Source: Sinobacterium norvegicum
GTDB taxonomy: Bacteria > Pseudomonadota > Gammaproteobacteria > Pseudomonadales > Sinobacteriaceae
NCBI RefSeq assembly: GCF_923077115.1
Contig: NZ_CAKLPX010000002.1
Location: 186,001 to 250,000 of the forward strand
Direction of reading: 5' to 3'
Length of the DNA: 64,000 bases
The notes under the pieces were generated by a model. It was not told where the DNA came from and searched no databases. It saw only the letters and a program-made list of their open reading frames with translations. Position numbers and translations under genes: made by a program. Position 1 is the first letter of the stretch. Every line of letters starts with the position of its first letter. This document shows, piece after piece, positions 1 through 10,993 of the stretch.

Positions 1-591
1 CGAGCCGAAGTTGTAGCCTCCACCTTTGATGAGCCACCGTCACGTCACGTGCAAGTGGCAGAGATGGTAATCGAAAAGGCCAAGCGTCTTGTTGAGCACA
101 AGAAGGACGTCATTATTCTACTCGACTCTATTACTCGTCTTGCGCGAGCTTACAACACCATCGTACCTTCTTCAGGCAAGGTGTTGACTGGTGGTGTTGA
201 TGCGCATGCACTTGAGCGACCAAAGCGTTTCTTCGGTGCGGCACGTAATATTGAAGAGGGCGGCAGCTTATCAATTATTGCGACGGCGCTGGTTGATACC
301 GGCTCTAAAATGGATGAAGTTATCTACGAAGAGTTTAAGGGTACCGGTAACCAAGAGCTTCACCTCGATCGTCGTATTGCAGAGAAGCGAGTTTACCCGG
401 CCATTAATATCCGACGTTCGGGCACTCGTCGTGAAGAGTTGCTTACCAGCGAAGAAGAGCTTCAGCGTATGTGGATTTTACGTAAGCTTCTACACTCGAT
501 GGAGGATTTGCCAGCACTTGAGTTCATGCTTGATAGAATGAAGACAACCAAGACCAATGAAGAATTCTTCTTGTCGATGAAGGGCGGCTAG
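1..591 (+). CDS. rho: Transcription termination factor Rho, C-terminal part (5' end outside window)
   Basis: This is the C-terminal 196 residues of Rho, the hexameric RNA-dependent ATPase that ends transcription of untranslated RNA. The reading frame is open from base 1, so the true start lies upstream; the GTG at 49 is an internal valine. Visible motifs are the Walker B strand ([17 protein letters not shown]), the R-loop segment around [17 protein letters not shown] and the arginine-finger region RRSGTR. The family is about 420 residues, so roughly the last half is present. The gene ends just before an intrinsic terminator and is followed by ubiD, an order shared with Pseudomonas. Identification is essentially certain. 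Confidence 0.98.
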   Translation, partial: RAEVVASTFDEPPSRHVQVAEMVIEKAKRLVEHKKDVIILLDSITRLARAYNTIVPSSGKVLTGGVDAHALERPKRFFGAARNIEEGGSLSIIATALVDTGSKMDEVIYEEFKGTGNQELHLDRRIAEKRVYPAINIRRSGTRREELLTSEEELQRMWILRKLLHSMEDLPALEFMLDRMKTTKTNEEFFLSMKGG

Positions 592-611
592 TTGTTTGCG
601 TCCAATGTAGT

Positions 612-641
612 GAAAAAGCCGCTCTTTAGCGGTTTTTTTGT
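612..641 (+). terminator. Intrinsic terminator after rho
   Basis: A short GC stem (AGCCGCT / AGCGGTT, with one G-T pair) has a CTTT loop and a run of seven T. It lies 20 bases after the rho stop codon. The A-rich left arm pairs with the T tail. Confidence 0.85.
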
Positions 642-689
642 ATTTAACGAAATGCTCTACTCATTGCTCCATAACGGTTTAACTTAGCT

Positions 690-2156
690 ATGAAATATTC
701 AGACCTACGTGAATTTATCGCTCAGCTGGAAAAAGAGGGCGAGTTGATAAGGATAAAAACCGAGGTTGATGCCAACCTTGAGATTACCGAAATATGTGAT
801 CGAACCTTGAAAAAAGGTGGCCCGGCGTTACTTTTTGAAAATGTCAAAGGCCATGATATGCCGATCTTGGCGAACCTGTTTGGTACTGAAAAACGGGTTG
901 CGATGGGTATGGGAGAGCGGGACATCGAAGCCCTGCGCGAAGTCGGTGAGTTGTTGGCGTTTCTGCGCCAACCAGAGCCACCCAAAGGCCTAAAGGATGC
1001 ATGGTCGCAAGCGCCTATCTATAAACAGGTGCTTAATATGGCGCCGAAGAAAGTGCGTAAGGCAGCCTGCCAAGAAGTGGTGCTGCGTGATGATGAGGTA
1101 GATTTAGATAGGTTGCCTATCATGACTTGTTGGCCCGGCGATGTGGGGCCGCTGATTACCTGGCCGTTGGTGATTACTCGCGGCCCCAATAAAGAGCGAC
1201 AGAATCTCGGTATTTACCGAATGCAAAAGCTGGGTAAAAATAAGTTGATTATGCGCTGGTTATCGCATCGTGGTGGTGCGCTTGATTATCGTGAGTTCCA
1301 AAAGCAGTTTCCCGGTGAGCGTTACCCTGTCTCTGTTGCGCTGGGAGCTGACCCCGCTACTATTTTGGGCGCAGTGACTCCGGTGCCAGACAATCTCTCT
1401 GAATACGGCTTTGCGGGCTTGCTGAGGGGAAGTAAAACAGAATTAGTCACCAGTGTGACTAACGACCTTGATGTGCCGGCAAGTGCAGAGATTATCCTAG
1501 AGGGCTATTTGGAGCCTGGCGAGATGGCCGATGAGGGGCCGTTTGGCGATCATACGGGTTACTATAATGAGGTCGAGAGCTTTCCCGTCTTTACTGTGAC
1601 AGCGATGACGCATCGTAAAGAGCCGATTTATCACAGTACCTATACTGGGCGCCCACCCGATGAACCGGCGATACTTGGCTTGGCGCTGAACGAGGTTTTT
1701 GTCCCCATCTTCCGTAAGCAATTCCCCGAGGTGGTCGACTTTTACCTGCCGCCTGAAGGGTGCTCATACCGTATGGCCGTGGTGACGATCAAGAAAGAGT
1801 ATCCTGGGCACGCAAAACGGGTGATGTTGGGTGTGTGGTCGTTTTTAAGGCAGTTTATGTATACCAAGTTTGTCATTGTTACCGACGATGATGTCAACGC
1901 CCGAGACTGGAATGATGTGATTTGGGCGATGACAACGCGTATGGATCCGGCAAGGGACACTGTGATGATTGAGAATACACCGATAGATTATCTCGATTTC
2001 GCCTCGCCGGTATCGGGGCTTGGCTCGAAAGTCGGCTTTGATGCAACGAATAAATGGCCCGGTGAGACGACAAGGGAGTGGGGGGAGCCTATTGCCATGG
2101 ATGATGCTATTGTTGAGCGTGTCGATGAGCTGTGGCAGCAGTTGGGTATAGATTAA
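690..2156 (+). CDS. ubiD: UbiD family decarboxylase (3-octaprenyl-4-hydroxybenzoate carboxy-lyase)
   Basis: The 488-residue product matches UbiD, which decarboxylates 4-hydroxy-3-polyprenylbenzoate during ubiquinone synthesis using the prenylated flavin made by UbiX. The usual length is about 490-500 residues. Recognisable family segments are [19 protein letters not shown] at the N-terminus, the central [11 protein letters not shown] stretch near residue 285 and [11 protein letters not shown] near residue 325, which include the acidic residues expected around the cofactor. No ubiX is in the window. The gene stands alone between two terminators and is probably transcribed from its own promoter in the 98-base gap after rho. 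Confidence 0.96.
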   Translation: MKYSDLREFIAQLEKEGELIRIKTEVDANLEITEICDRTLKKGGPALLFENVKGHDMPILANLFGTEKRVAMGMGERDIEALREVGELLAFLRQPEPPKGLKDAWSQAPIYKQVLNMAPKKVRKAACQEVVLRDDEVDLDRLPIMTCWPGDVGPLITWPLVITRGPNKERQNLGIYRMQKLGKNKLIMRWLSHRGGALDYREFQKQFPGERYPVSVALGADPATILGAVTPVPDNLSEYGFAGLLRGSKTELVTSVTNDLDVPASAEIILEGYLEPGEMADEGPFGDHTGYYNEVESFPVFTVTAMTHRKEPIYHSTYTGRPPDEPAILGLALNEVFVPIFRKQFPEVVDFYLPPEGCSYRMAVVTIKKEYPGHAKRVMLGVWSFLRQFMYTKFVIVTDDDVNARDWNDVIWAMTTRMDPARDTVMIENTPIDYLDFASPVSGLGSKVGFDATNKWPGETTREWGEPIAMDDAIVERVDELWQQLGID

Positions 2157-2174
2157 CGGCTTCTGTCGATGTTT

Positions 2175-2212
2175 AAAGGCCGCGCTAACATCTGTTAACG
2201 CGGCTTTTTTAT
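2175..2212 (+). terminator. Intrinsic terminator after ubiD
   Basis: A 12-bp stem with one mismatch (GCCGCGCTAACA / TGTTAACGCGGC) is followed by TTTTTT. It lies 20 bases after ubiD and its T run touches the end of the convergent lipoprotein gene. Confidence 0.9.
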
Positions 2213-2856
2213 TGCTGTTGGTTTTTCAGCCATTGCTTCGACTTCCTCATCATGACTTCAATGCTGGTGATCTCGTTGCTATGGCCAATAATATCGGCGT
2301 AGCTGGCGTTGCCGCTGATGAAGTCTGCAATGACTGTGAGTGGGACTGGATTCATTTCGGGGTTGTAATCCCAGTCTAGAATAGAAGTGATATTGCCACT
2401 GGCTTTGTTGTCTTCAACTTTTAGCCAGTAGGCGCCGCAGGCGCTGAGTTGATAATCACCTTTGCGACCAAAGCTTCGCTCTGGGTTAAAAGGATCAAAG
2501 CTATTACTGGGTATTGCCTCAATTTTCTTGATCGCGAGCAACCACTGGCTATCAGTTGCAAAATAGTCGACAGGGGGCCTGCACTCATAGCCTCTGTCGC
2601 CCCAGATACGAATTGTGTCATCTAGGCTTTCTCCTTTGTACAGGGCGATAATCTTGCCGTCCATAGAGTTATCGTTATGGCTAACGATTGTGACATGGGC
2701 GACGGCATCCACCTCGTCTATCAGCCAGCTAAAAGGGCCTTGCCACTGGCAGCCACAATTATTGGCGGTATCCATGTCGGCAAAGCTGTCGGCGCTTGTA
2801 GTAGTGCATGCAGCGAGCAGAAAAAGGGTGCCGAAGAAGTACAACGCTAATTGCAA
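2209..2856 (-). CDS. Predicted lipoprotein with a possible NTR/TIMP-like fold
   Basis: The 215-residue product starts with a short signal peptide and a lipobox ending at Cys17 (LFLLAAC), so it should be a membrane-anchored lipoprotein. The mature part has a CGC pair near residue 34, then a DAVAHVTIVS strand, a GYECRPP segment, a DSQWLLAI strand and SACGAYWLKV. This spacing of cysteines and strands recalls the netrin/TIMP-like OB fold; that is inference from pattern only and I do not recognise a named family. It lies 12 bases downstream of mrcA on the same strand and may be co-transcribed with it. The role is unknown. Confidence 0.8.
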   Translation of the reverse strand: MQLALYFFGTLFLLAACTTTSADSFADMDTANNCGCQWQGPFSWLIDEVDAVAHVTIVSHNDNSMDGKIIALYKGESLDDTIRIWGDRGYECRPPVDYFATDSQWLLAIKKIEAIPSNSFDPFNPERSFGRKGDYQLSACGAYWLKVEDNKASGNITSILDWDYNPEMNPVPLTVIADFISGNASYADIIGHSNEITSIEVMMRKSKQWLKNQQQ

Positions 2857-2868
2857 AAGGTGTCTCTC

Positions 2869-5319
2869 TTATTCAAATAGATCGTTTTCTAAGTTTAAGT
2901 CTTCTTCAAGGTCTACCGGGTTGGATATGCCTGTATTTGATTCGCGCACAGGTACATTTTCACTTCGGAATGTTTCGAAGATTGCATTGCCCTGGTTGGC
3001 GCTGGCTAATTCGCCTGTTTCGGGGTCTATCCTGACAGTAACCAGGCCGTCAGGTTGCTGTCGATTTTTGCTCTCACTGCCCTTCAGTGCCTCGGACATG
3101 AAATCTATCCATATAGGGAGTGCGGCACTGCCGCCATACTCGCGTCGTCCCATATTGTCGTAGCGATCGAAACCAACCCAGGTAGTGGTGACAATATCTT
3201 GGTTGTAGCCAGAGAACCAAGCGTCTGTTGGGCCGTTAGTGGTACCTGTTTTTCCTGCTAAGTCATGTCGTTTGAGGCTCAAGGCTCTGCGCCCTGTTCC
3301 CTTTGTGATGACGTCCATCAGCATGGAGTCAATCAAGTACGCAACTCTGGCATCGATAACTTGTTCGGCGTAGTTAGGGAGCTTGGCCTCGCTATCGGTG
3401 GTCAATATTTGCTCAAGACTTTGGGCTTCATCCGATGCTTGATCATTGTTGTTGTCGGTGTCTATGTCGCAGTCGGGTAAGCGGCATACGGTGGCTGGGT
3501 TTGCTGAAAATAGGATGTTCTGTTGGTCGTCCTCAATCCTCTCTATCAAATAGGGTTCAACCCCATACCCCCCGTTAGCTAAAATTGCATAGCCTTTAAC
3601 CAGTTCCATTGGGGTGAGTGCGTAGCTGCCAAGAGCGAGAGACAGATCTCTTGGCATGGCGTCGCTATCAAAGCCGAAGCGGTTCATATAGCGGATTGTC
3701 TTGTTGATGCCTGTTTCTCTGAGGATGCGTATAGAGACGAGGTTTCGTGAGCTGTATAGGGCTTTTCTTAGGCGGGTTGGGCCATAAAAGTTACCGCTAG
3801 AGTTGACTGGTCTCCAGGTATCTTCGAGTTTCGCGCTATCGAATACAACTGGGGCATCATTGATGATGGTCGCCGGTGTCAGGCCGTGCTCGAGCGCTGC
3901 GGCATAGACAAATGGTTTGAAGTTAGAGCCGGGTTGGCGCTTGGCCTGTAGGGCGCGGTTAAAATTGCTTTGCCTGAAGTCAAAGCCGCCAACAAGGGCA
4001 ATAATGGCGCCGTTGTGCGGTGAGAGAGCGATCATAGCGCCTTCGATATTCGGGCGTTGCGTAATATCGTAGCCTGAGGCGGTTTTTTGTACGCGAATAA
4101 TGTCACCAACAGCGATGATCTCTTCTAACGATTTTGGTTTGGCGCCGACGCTATTAACAGAAAGGTATGGCGATAGCTTGCTCATGCTGTCGCTCCAGCT
4201 CAGAACTGCTTCGCTGTTATCTCTAAAGCGTAAGGTTGCCAAGTTGTCTTCTAGAGCGATAACAGCTGCTGGAATCATATTGGCTATGACGCGGTATGAG
4301 GACAGTGCATTACTCGTACTCTCTTCGCTGATGTCTTCTAGCTGTGCTTCCGGTCCGCGATAGCCGTGGCGGTTATCATAGGCTTTTAGACCGGTAATCA
4401 TTGCCTCTTGTGCTTTGATCTGCAGTTTGCCAGAGACGGTGGTGTAGACTTCATAGCCGTCGGTGTAGGCATTGTTGCCGTATAGCTCAATCATTTCTTG
4501 GCGAGCCATTTCGGCAATATAGGGGCTGTCCACGGCGACCTTGGAGCCATGGTAGCTGGCGGTGATGGCTTGGCGAGTGGCCTCTTTATACATATCGTCA
4601 TCGATGTAATTGAGGTTTTTCATGCGCCCGAGTATCCAGTCTCGGCGACTTTGTGCGCGAGTGGGGTTAGCAAGAGGATTGTATGCAGAAGGGGCTTTTG
4701 GCAGTCCGGCGATCATGGCAAGCTGGGCGAGATTCAGTTCGGATATACTCTTGCCATAATAGACTTGGGCGGCGGCAGCAATGCCATAGGCTCTGTTGCC
4801 AAGAAAAATTTTGTTAATGTAGAGTTCGAGTATTTCATCCTTGTTTAGCTCTCTTTCAATTTGAATGGCTAGCAGGATTTCGCGGAATTTTCTTGAAAAT
4901 GTTCGCTTATGGCTAAGAAAATAGTTCTTGGCCACTTGCATGGTGATGGTTGAGCCGCCCGATTGAATATGCCCTGTCATCAATAATTGTGATGCAGCGC
5001 GTAGTAAGCCTTTGATATCTACGCCATGATGCGTATAAAAGCCGTCGTCCTCGGCAGCGAGAATTGCTTTGACGAAAAGCGGCGGTATTTGTTGGTGGTT
5101 TATTGGGATTCGGCGCTCTTCGCCAAACTCTCCAATTAGCTCGCCTTCTTGGGTGTAGATCCTTAGCGGTGTTTTTAATTCCACCTCTCGCAGCGACTCC
5201 GGAGACGGCAGTTGTGGTGAAAGATAGATGAATGCCGCCGACAGTACTAAACCTGTTCCGCTGACAAATAAAACAAATAGCGATAAGAGTAGTTTGAGTG
5301 TTGAACGAGGTAAAGGCAT
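2869..5319 (-). CDS. mrcA: Penicillin-binding protein 1A (bifunctional peptidoglycan glycosyltransferase/transpeptidase)
   Basis: The 816-residue product is a class A PBP that polymerises and cross-links peptidoglycan in the periplasm. It has one N-terminal membrane anchor (about residues 9-33). A GT51 glycosyltransferase domain follows, with catalytic Glu90 in AAEDDGFYTHHG. A central OB-like insert comes next, then a transpeptidase domain with the SxxK nucleophile Ser465 (GSNFKPF), an SRN triad motif and KTGT at Lys690. The length is close to E. coli PBP1A. It is divergent from pilM, the same arrangement as ponA/pilM in Pseudomonas. The C-terminal tail after about residue 780 is acidic and low in complexity. 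Confidence 0.97.
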   Translation of the reverse strand: MPLPRSTLKLLLSLFVLFVSGTGLVLSAAFIYLSPQLPSPESLREVELKTPLRIYTQEGELIGEFGEERRIPINHQQIPPLFVKAILAAEDDGFYTHHGVDIKGLLRAASQLLMTGHIQSGGSTITMQVAKNYFLSHKRTFSRKFREILLAIQIERELNKDEILELYINKIFLGNRAYGIAAAAQVYYGKSISELNLAQLAMIAGLPKAPSAYNPLANPTRAQSRRDWILGRMKNLNYIDDDMYKEATRQAITASYHGSKVAVDSPYIAEMARQEMIELYGNNAYTDGYEVYTTVSGKLQIKAQEAMITGLKAYDNRHGYRGPEAQLEDISEESTSNALSSYRVIANMIPAAVIALEDNLATLRFRDNSEAVLSWSDSMSKLSPYLSVNSVGAKPKSLEEIIAVGDIIRVQKTASGYDITQRPNIEGAMIALSPHNGAIIALVGGFDFRQSNFNRALQAKRQPGSNFKPFVYAAALEHGLTPATIINDAPVVFDSAKLEDTWRPVNSSGNFYGPTRLRKALYSSRNLVSIRILRETGINKTIRYMNRFGFDSDAMPRDLSLALGSYALTPMELVKGYAILANGGYGVEPYLIERIEDDQQNILFSANPATVCRLPDCDIDTDNNNDQASDEAQSLEQILTTDSEAKLPNYAEQVIDARVAYLIDSMLMDVITKGTGRRALSLKRHDLAGKTGTTNGPTDAWFSGYNQDIVTTTWVGFDRYDNMGRREYGGSAALPIWIDFMSEALKGSESKNRQQPDGLVTVRIDPETGELASANQGNAIFETFRSENVPVRESNTGISNPVDLEEDLNLENDLFE

Positions 5320-6557
<1,238 letters not shown>

Positions 6558-6558
<1 letters not shown>

Positions 6559-7127
6559 TGGCTACTATTAATTTACTCCCTTGGCGCGAAGAGCAACGAG
6601 AAGAGCAAAAGAAAGAATTTTTAACTATCTGTGGTGTCAGCGTGCTAGCGGCAATATTAGTTGTTGTGGCCTACTACAGTGTTGTTGATAAGGCGGTAAC
6701 TGACCAGCAATCCAGAAACGATTTTGTGCAGCGGCATATTACCGATTTGGATGATCAGGTCAAAGAGATCAAAGAACTCAAAGCCAAGCGTAAACTGATG
6801 CTGGATCGCATGAAGGTCGTACAGGATTTGCAGGGCACTCGTCCCTATATCGTCCATTTGTTCGACGAACTTGTTGGTGCCATCCCCGACGGCCTGTTTT
6901 TGACGCAGGTGGAGTCTACCAGCGGAGTTATTTCGTTGACTGGCACCGCCGAGTCGAGTCAGCGAGTCTCATCGCTGATGCGCGCCCTTGAAGCCTCCGA
7001 TTGGTTTAAGGGGCCAAATCTAACAGAGGTCAACGCCAATCGTGCGTTTGGCGAGCAAGGTAACGATTTCAAAATGACGGTAAAACTTGAGGTCCCAGGG
7101 CAAAGCGATCCGGAGGGAGAGTCTTAA
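6558..7127 (+). CDS. pilN: Type IV pilus assembly protein PilN
   Basis: The 189-residue product is a bitopic inner-membrane protein of the PilMNOP alignment complex. The cytoplasmic N-terminus carries the PilM-binding motif INLLPWRE at residues 4-11. A membrane span follows (about residues 22-42), then a coiled coil (about 50-90) and a ferredoxin-like periplasmic domain. It shares one base with the end of pilM and one base with the start of pilO, so the genes are translationally coupled. Confidence 0.95.
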
Positions 7128-7729
7128 TGTCATTCAAAGAATCAATGGAGTCGATGCAAGACTTCGATATCAATAGCCTTGAATTTGAAAATGTTGGTAT
7201 ATGGCCGGCTCCCGTTAAGGCTGTTTGCTGGGCGCTGTGTTTTGTCATCGTAGTCGCAATTGGTTATTTCTATGTGGTCAGTGATCTCGAAGACAAATTA
7301 GTCAGGGAGCAAAATAAAGAGCAAAAGCTTAAAGAAACCTTTCGCAAGCGGGCTTTTGAGGCTGCAAACCTCGAATCGTATCGAGCGCAGATGGTCGAGA
7401 TAGAAGAAAACTTTGGTGCGCTATTAGGTCAGCTTCCACGTGATGCGGAAATCCCTGGCTTACTTGAGGATATTACTCGAGTCGGTAATAACAATGGTCT
7501 TGAGTTCGAGAAGATAGACCTGCAGAAGGAGGTACCGGTTGAGTTTTATGTACGCCAGCCGATTAACATTTCGGTAACCGGCAGCTATCACGACTTTGGT
7601 ACCTTTGTTAGTGGTGTGTCGAATTTGCCCCGGATTGTTAAGCTCCAAAACTTTGTTATCGAGCCGCTCAATGATAGCGGTGCCTTAACAATGAATGTCT
7701 TAGCAGAAACTTACCGTTACAAGGACTAG
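7127..7729 (+). CDS. pilO: Type IV pilus assembly protein PilO
   Basis: The 200-residue product has one membrane span (about residues 30-48), a coiled-coil segment (about 52-85) and a periplasmic domain with the PilO pattern LLEDITRVGNNNGLEF and a C-terminal SYHDFGTFVSGVSNLPRIV stretch. PilO dimerises with PilN to form the periplasmic stalk that contacts PilP. The length is typical and its place after pilN confirms the call. Confidence 0.95.
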   Translation: MSFKESMESMQDFDINSLEFENVGIWPAPVKAVCWALCFVIVVAIGYFYVVSDLEDKLVREQNKEQKLKETFRKRAFEAANLESYRAQMVEIEENFGALLGQLPRDAEIPGLLEDITRVGNNNGLEFEKIDLQKEVPVEFYVRQPINISVTGSYHDFGTFVSGVSNLPRIVKLQNFVIEPLNDSGALTMNVLAETYRYKD

Positions 7730-7742
7730 TGAGAGAATAATA

Positions 7743-8267
7743 ATGATCGCTAAAAAATTATTAGTCGTCGTCGCTGTCTTGGCCGTTACGGCATGTTCAA
7801 ACGATGACTTTGGGGACTTAGAAAACTATATGGACGAGGTGAAGTCTCGTCCAGTGGGGACGATACAAGCAATACCTGTTTATCCGCCGCACCAATCATA
7901 TGCATACTCGTCAGCAGCAAAGAGGTCGCCTTTTGTAAAGCCTATATCGGTACAAGATATTGCCCGGCTCGCGTTGCCCAGACAAAATGTTAAACCTGAT
8001 TTAAACCGTCAAAAAGATCCGTTGGAGGATTATTCCATCGATGATTTGGCGATGGTTGGTACGCTGACCTTTAGTGGTGTTCTGTGGGCGTTGGTCGATG
8101 ATGGTAGTGGTGCTGTACATCACGTCAAAAACGGCAGTTATATGGGAAGAAACCATGGCCAAATCATTGATATATCAGCAAATCAGATCGCTGTTATGGA
8201 GATTGTGGCCAACGGTAAAAAAGGTTGGGCTGAGCGTCCTCGAACTATTAATCTTAAAGAAGAATAA
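7743..8267 (+). CDS. pilP: Type IV pilus assembly lipoprotein PilP
   Basis: The 174-residue product is an inner-membrane lipoprotein with a lipobox ending at Cys18 (LAVTAC). A flexible Pro/Ala-rich linker follows, then a small beta domain (about residues 95-170; LAMVGTL, WALVDDGSGAVHHVKNGSYMG). PilP binds the N0 region of the secretin PilQ and connects the inner and outer membrane parts of the pilus machine. It lies 13 bases after pilO and 14 before pilQ. Confidence 0.95.
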   Translation: MIAKKLLVVVAVLAVTACSNDDFGDLENYMDEVKSRPVGTIQAIPVYPPHQSYAYSSAAKRSPFVKPISVQDIARLALPRQNVKPDLNRQKDPLEDYSIDDLAMVGTLTFSGVLWALVDDGSGAVHHVKNGSYMGRNHGQIIDISANQIAVMEIVANGKKGWAERPRTINLKEE

Positions 8268-8281
8268 CGGCGGCGAACACC

Positions 8282-10411
8282 ATGCAAAAATTAAATCAAA
8301 AAGTTCGAAACGTTAATCAGGGGTTCTCGGTGAGACTGATAAAAAAAGCAGCATTAGGATTGACTGTAACGGCAGCAATGTTGACTAGCCTTTTGGCTAA
8401 CGCCGTTACCATGGAAAATATCGAATTCAACTCACTTCCCGGTGAGCGTGTTCAGGTGATTATGAGCTTTGATGGTGCTCCACCAGAGCCGAAGGCATAT
8501 ACGATTGAAAAGCCAGCAAGAATATCGTTGGATTTGGCTGATGTTGAGAGTGGTATTGCCAAAAAGAAGCATACGCTAAACATTGGTGTTACCGAGTCTG
8601 TGACAGTTTTAGGCACCAGCGATCGCACGCGAGTTGTGTTCAGCCTGAGTCAGCTATCTAACTACACCGCCAAGGTGGAGGGCAATGACCTGGTGGTTGT
8701 TATCGGTTCAGAGGCATCGAAGACGTATATTAAGAAGTCTAATGACGATATTATGACGGCAGTCAATAAAGAGAGTGGCAGCTCTAAATCAATTGACAGT
8801 CTTGACTTTCAGCGCGGTGAAGATGGGGAGGGCAAGTTGTTGCTGGGGCTTTCTTCAATCGATGTCGATGTCGATATGGTCAAGGAAGGTCGGTATATCA
8901 AATTAACATTTGACGATGTTTCAATTGCAAATGAACTGGAGCGCACATTCGACGTATTAGATTTCGCTACACCGGTTAAGACTGTGATAGCGAAAGAGTC
9001 AAAGAACGGTCAATCAAGTGTTATTAGTTTAGAGCCTATGGGTGAGTATGATTACCTAGCTTATCAGGTTGAAAACACTTATGTCGTCAGTGTTCGCCCA
9101 CTGAGCCCAGAGGAGGTACAGGCTAAGCGTTCTGAGTTTGAATACACTGGTGAGCGTTTGTCCTTAAACTTCCAGGATATAGAAGTGCGTGCTGTGCTTC
9201 AGTTGATTGCTGATTTTACCGGCTTAAACCTCGTTGCCAGCGACCAGGTTAGCGGTAAAATCACCTTGCGCTTGCAGAATGTACCCTGGGATCAGGCATT
9301 GGACTTGGTGTTAAAAACCAAGGCGCTTGGTAAGCGTCAAGTCGGCAATGTGTTGATGATTGCCCCGGCTGAAGAATTGGCCAACCAGGAGCGTCAGCGC
9401 ATTGAGGCAAACAAGCAGATCGAGGAGTTAGCCCCGTTAAGTACTGAGCTATTTAGGATCCGCTACCACAGTGCAGAATCTATTTTCAATCTATTCAAAG
9501 ATGACAGCGAAGAGGGTAGCAAGAGTATGCTGTCTCCCCGCGGTCACGCGATTTGGGATGAGCGAACAAACTCGCTGATTATTACTGAGACTGCCAATCG
9601 ACTAGAAGAATTTAGAACATTATTAGCGGCCATCGATATTCCGGTTAGGCAGGTATTAATCGAGGCTCGTCTTGTCGCTGCAGATACTAACTTTAAAGAA
9701 GAGCTTGGCGTTCGCTGGGGTGCGGCTAAGCAGGGGATTGGTGACCATGTAAATGTAGCTGACAGCTTGGAATCCCTATTTTTGCAAGAGATCGGTGCCG
9801 ATATTTTCCCAGCCCCCATCATGGTAGATATGGGTGCCTCTCCATCACAAACGTCAAGCATTGCAGTTGGCTACACCAATGCGGGTCTTAACCTATCGGC
9901 CGAAATCAGTGCGATGGAAAGTAATGGTCGCGGTGAACTGGTTGCTGAGCCAAAGGTTATTACTGGTGATAAGCAAAAAGCCGTGATCAAGGCCGGTCAA
10001 GAATTACCGTTCCTAGAGTCATCTTCCAGCGGTGAAACCACGGTTTCATTTAAAGAAGCTGTGTTGAAACTTGAGGTAACGCCGTATATCACACCCGACG
10101 ATCGTGTCATGATGCAGTTGGAGATTAACCAAGACGAATCCACTGAGTTTATTACCGGTGAGTTTGGCTCGCAGATTCCGATTATCGATACTCGTCAGAT
10201 TCAGACCCAGGTATTGGTCAAGAACGGTGAGACGGTTGTTCTCGGCGGCGTATTTAAAACAGTCGATATTGTGACCAAGCAGAAGACACCGTTCCTGGGT
10301 GATATTCCTTATCTCGGCAGGCTATTTCAAAGTACCTCTGAAGATAGTACCAAGGAAGAGTTGTTGATATTTATCACCCCGCGTATATTATCCGATGATT
10401 TGTTGGATTAA
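8282..10411 (+). CDS. pilQ: Type IV pilus secretin PilQ
   Basis: The 709-residue product forms the outer-membrane channel for the pilus. A signal peptide ends near residue 40 (SLLANA). Two AMIN-type domains that bind peptidoglycan follow (about 45-145 and 170-265), then a STN/N0 domain (about 295-365, with LNFQDIEVRAVLQLIADFTG), an N1 domain and the C-terminal secretin domain with VEITPYI-like and VLGGVFK motifs. The start at 8282 gives an N-terminus somewhat longer than a typical signal peptide; the internal ATG codons lie within the hydrophobic stretch, so I kept the first. Confidence 0.96.
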   Translation: MQKLNQKVRNVNQGFSVRLIKKAALGLTVTAAMLTSLLANAVTMENIEFNSLPGERVQVIMSFDGAPPEPKAYTIEKPARISLDLADVESGIAKKKHTLNIGVTESVTVLGTSDRTRVVFSLSQLSNYTAKVEGNDLVVVIGSEASKTYIKKSNDDIMTAVNKESGSSKSIDSLDFQRGEDGEGKLLLGLSSIDVDVDMVKEGRYIKLTFDDVSIANELERTFDVLDFATPVKTVIAKESKNGQSSVISLEPMGEYDYLAYQVENTYVVSVRPLSPEEVQAKRSEFEYTGERLSLNFQDIEVRAVLQLIADFTGLNLVASDQVSGKITLRLQNVPWDQALDLVLKTKALGKRQVGNVLMIAPAEELANQERQRIEANKQIEELAPLSTELFRIRYHSAESIFNLFKDDSEEGSKSMLSPRGHAIWDERTNSLIITETANRLEEFRTLLAAIDIPVRQVLIEARLVAADTNFKEELGVRWGAAKQGIGDHVNVADSLESLFLQEIGADIFPAPIMVDMGASPSQTSSIAVGYTNAGLNLSAEISAMESNGRGELVAEPKVITGDKQKAVIKAGQELPFLESSSSGETTVSFKEAVLKLEVTPYITPDDRVMMQLEINQDESTEFITGEFGSQIPIIDTRQIQTQVLVKNGETVVLGGVFKTVDIVTKQKTPFLGDIPYLGRLFQSTSEDSTKEELLIFITPRILSDDLLD

Positions 10412-10423
10412 TGCGGATAGATA

Positions 10424-10939
10424 ATGCAGTTAAAGAAAGTGTTTCTTGTTGGCCCCATGGGGGCCGGCAAGACAACAATAGGGCGATTGTTGGCCCAAGA
10501 GTTAAACCTACCTTTTAAAGATTCTGACCGGGAAATCGAAGAACGTACCGGTGCAGATATCCCCTGGATATTCGATGTTGAAGGCGAAGAAGGCTTTCGC
10601 AATCGAGAAACCTCAGCGCTAGAGGCTCTTTCGCAGCAGTCTGATATGGTGCTTGCCACCGGTGGCGGCATTGTTATGCGTGCTGAGAACCGAACACTTC
10701 TGGCAGCCAGGGGTATTGTTGTATATCTTGCCACATCGGTTGAACAGCAGGTATTGCGAACATCAAAAGACCGCAAGCGCCCGTTGCTGCAAAATGAAGA
10801 CCCCGCCGCAGTGTTGCAAAAACTACTTGATATCAGAGATCCCCTCTATCGAGATATTGCCGACTATGTGGTCGAGACGGATAACCGTAACCCCAAAGCT
10901 GTGGCGATAGACATTGCGGCTTTGCTGGCCAATAAATAG
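10424..10939 (+). CDS. aroK: Shikimate kinase
   Basis: The 171-residue enzyme phosphorylates shikimate with ATP, the fifth step of chorismate synthesis. The Walker A loop GPMGAGKTT lies at about residues 9-17, the shikimate-binding D-S-D-R-E motif (DSDREIE) at about 34-40 and the ATGGG loop near residue 78. It begins 12 bases after pilQ and 54 bases before aroB, in the pilQ-aroK-aroB order conserved in gammaproteobacteria. Close read-through from the pil operon is likely. Confidence 0.97.
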   Translation: MQLKKVFLVGPMGAGKTTIGRLLAQELNLPFKDSDREIEERTGADIPWIFDVEGEEGFRNRETSALEALSQQSDMVLATGGGIVMRAENRTLLAARGIVVYLATSVEQQVLRTSKDRKRPLLQNEDPAAVLQKLLDIRDPLYRDIADYVVETDNRNPKAVAIDIAALLANK

Positions 10940-10993
10940 CCGCTATTTAGTTACTAACGATTAAGGCCAAGCTTGAGCTTGGTGGTGTGATAT

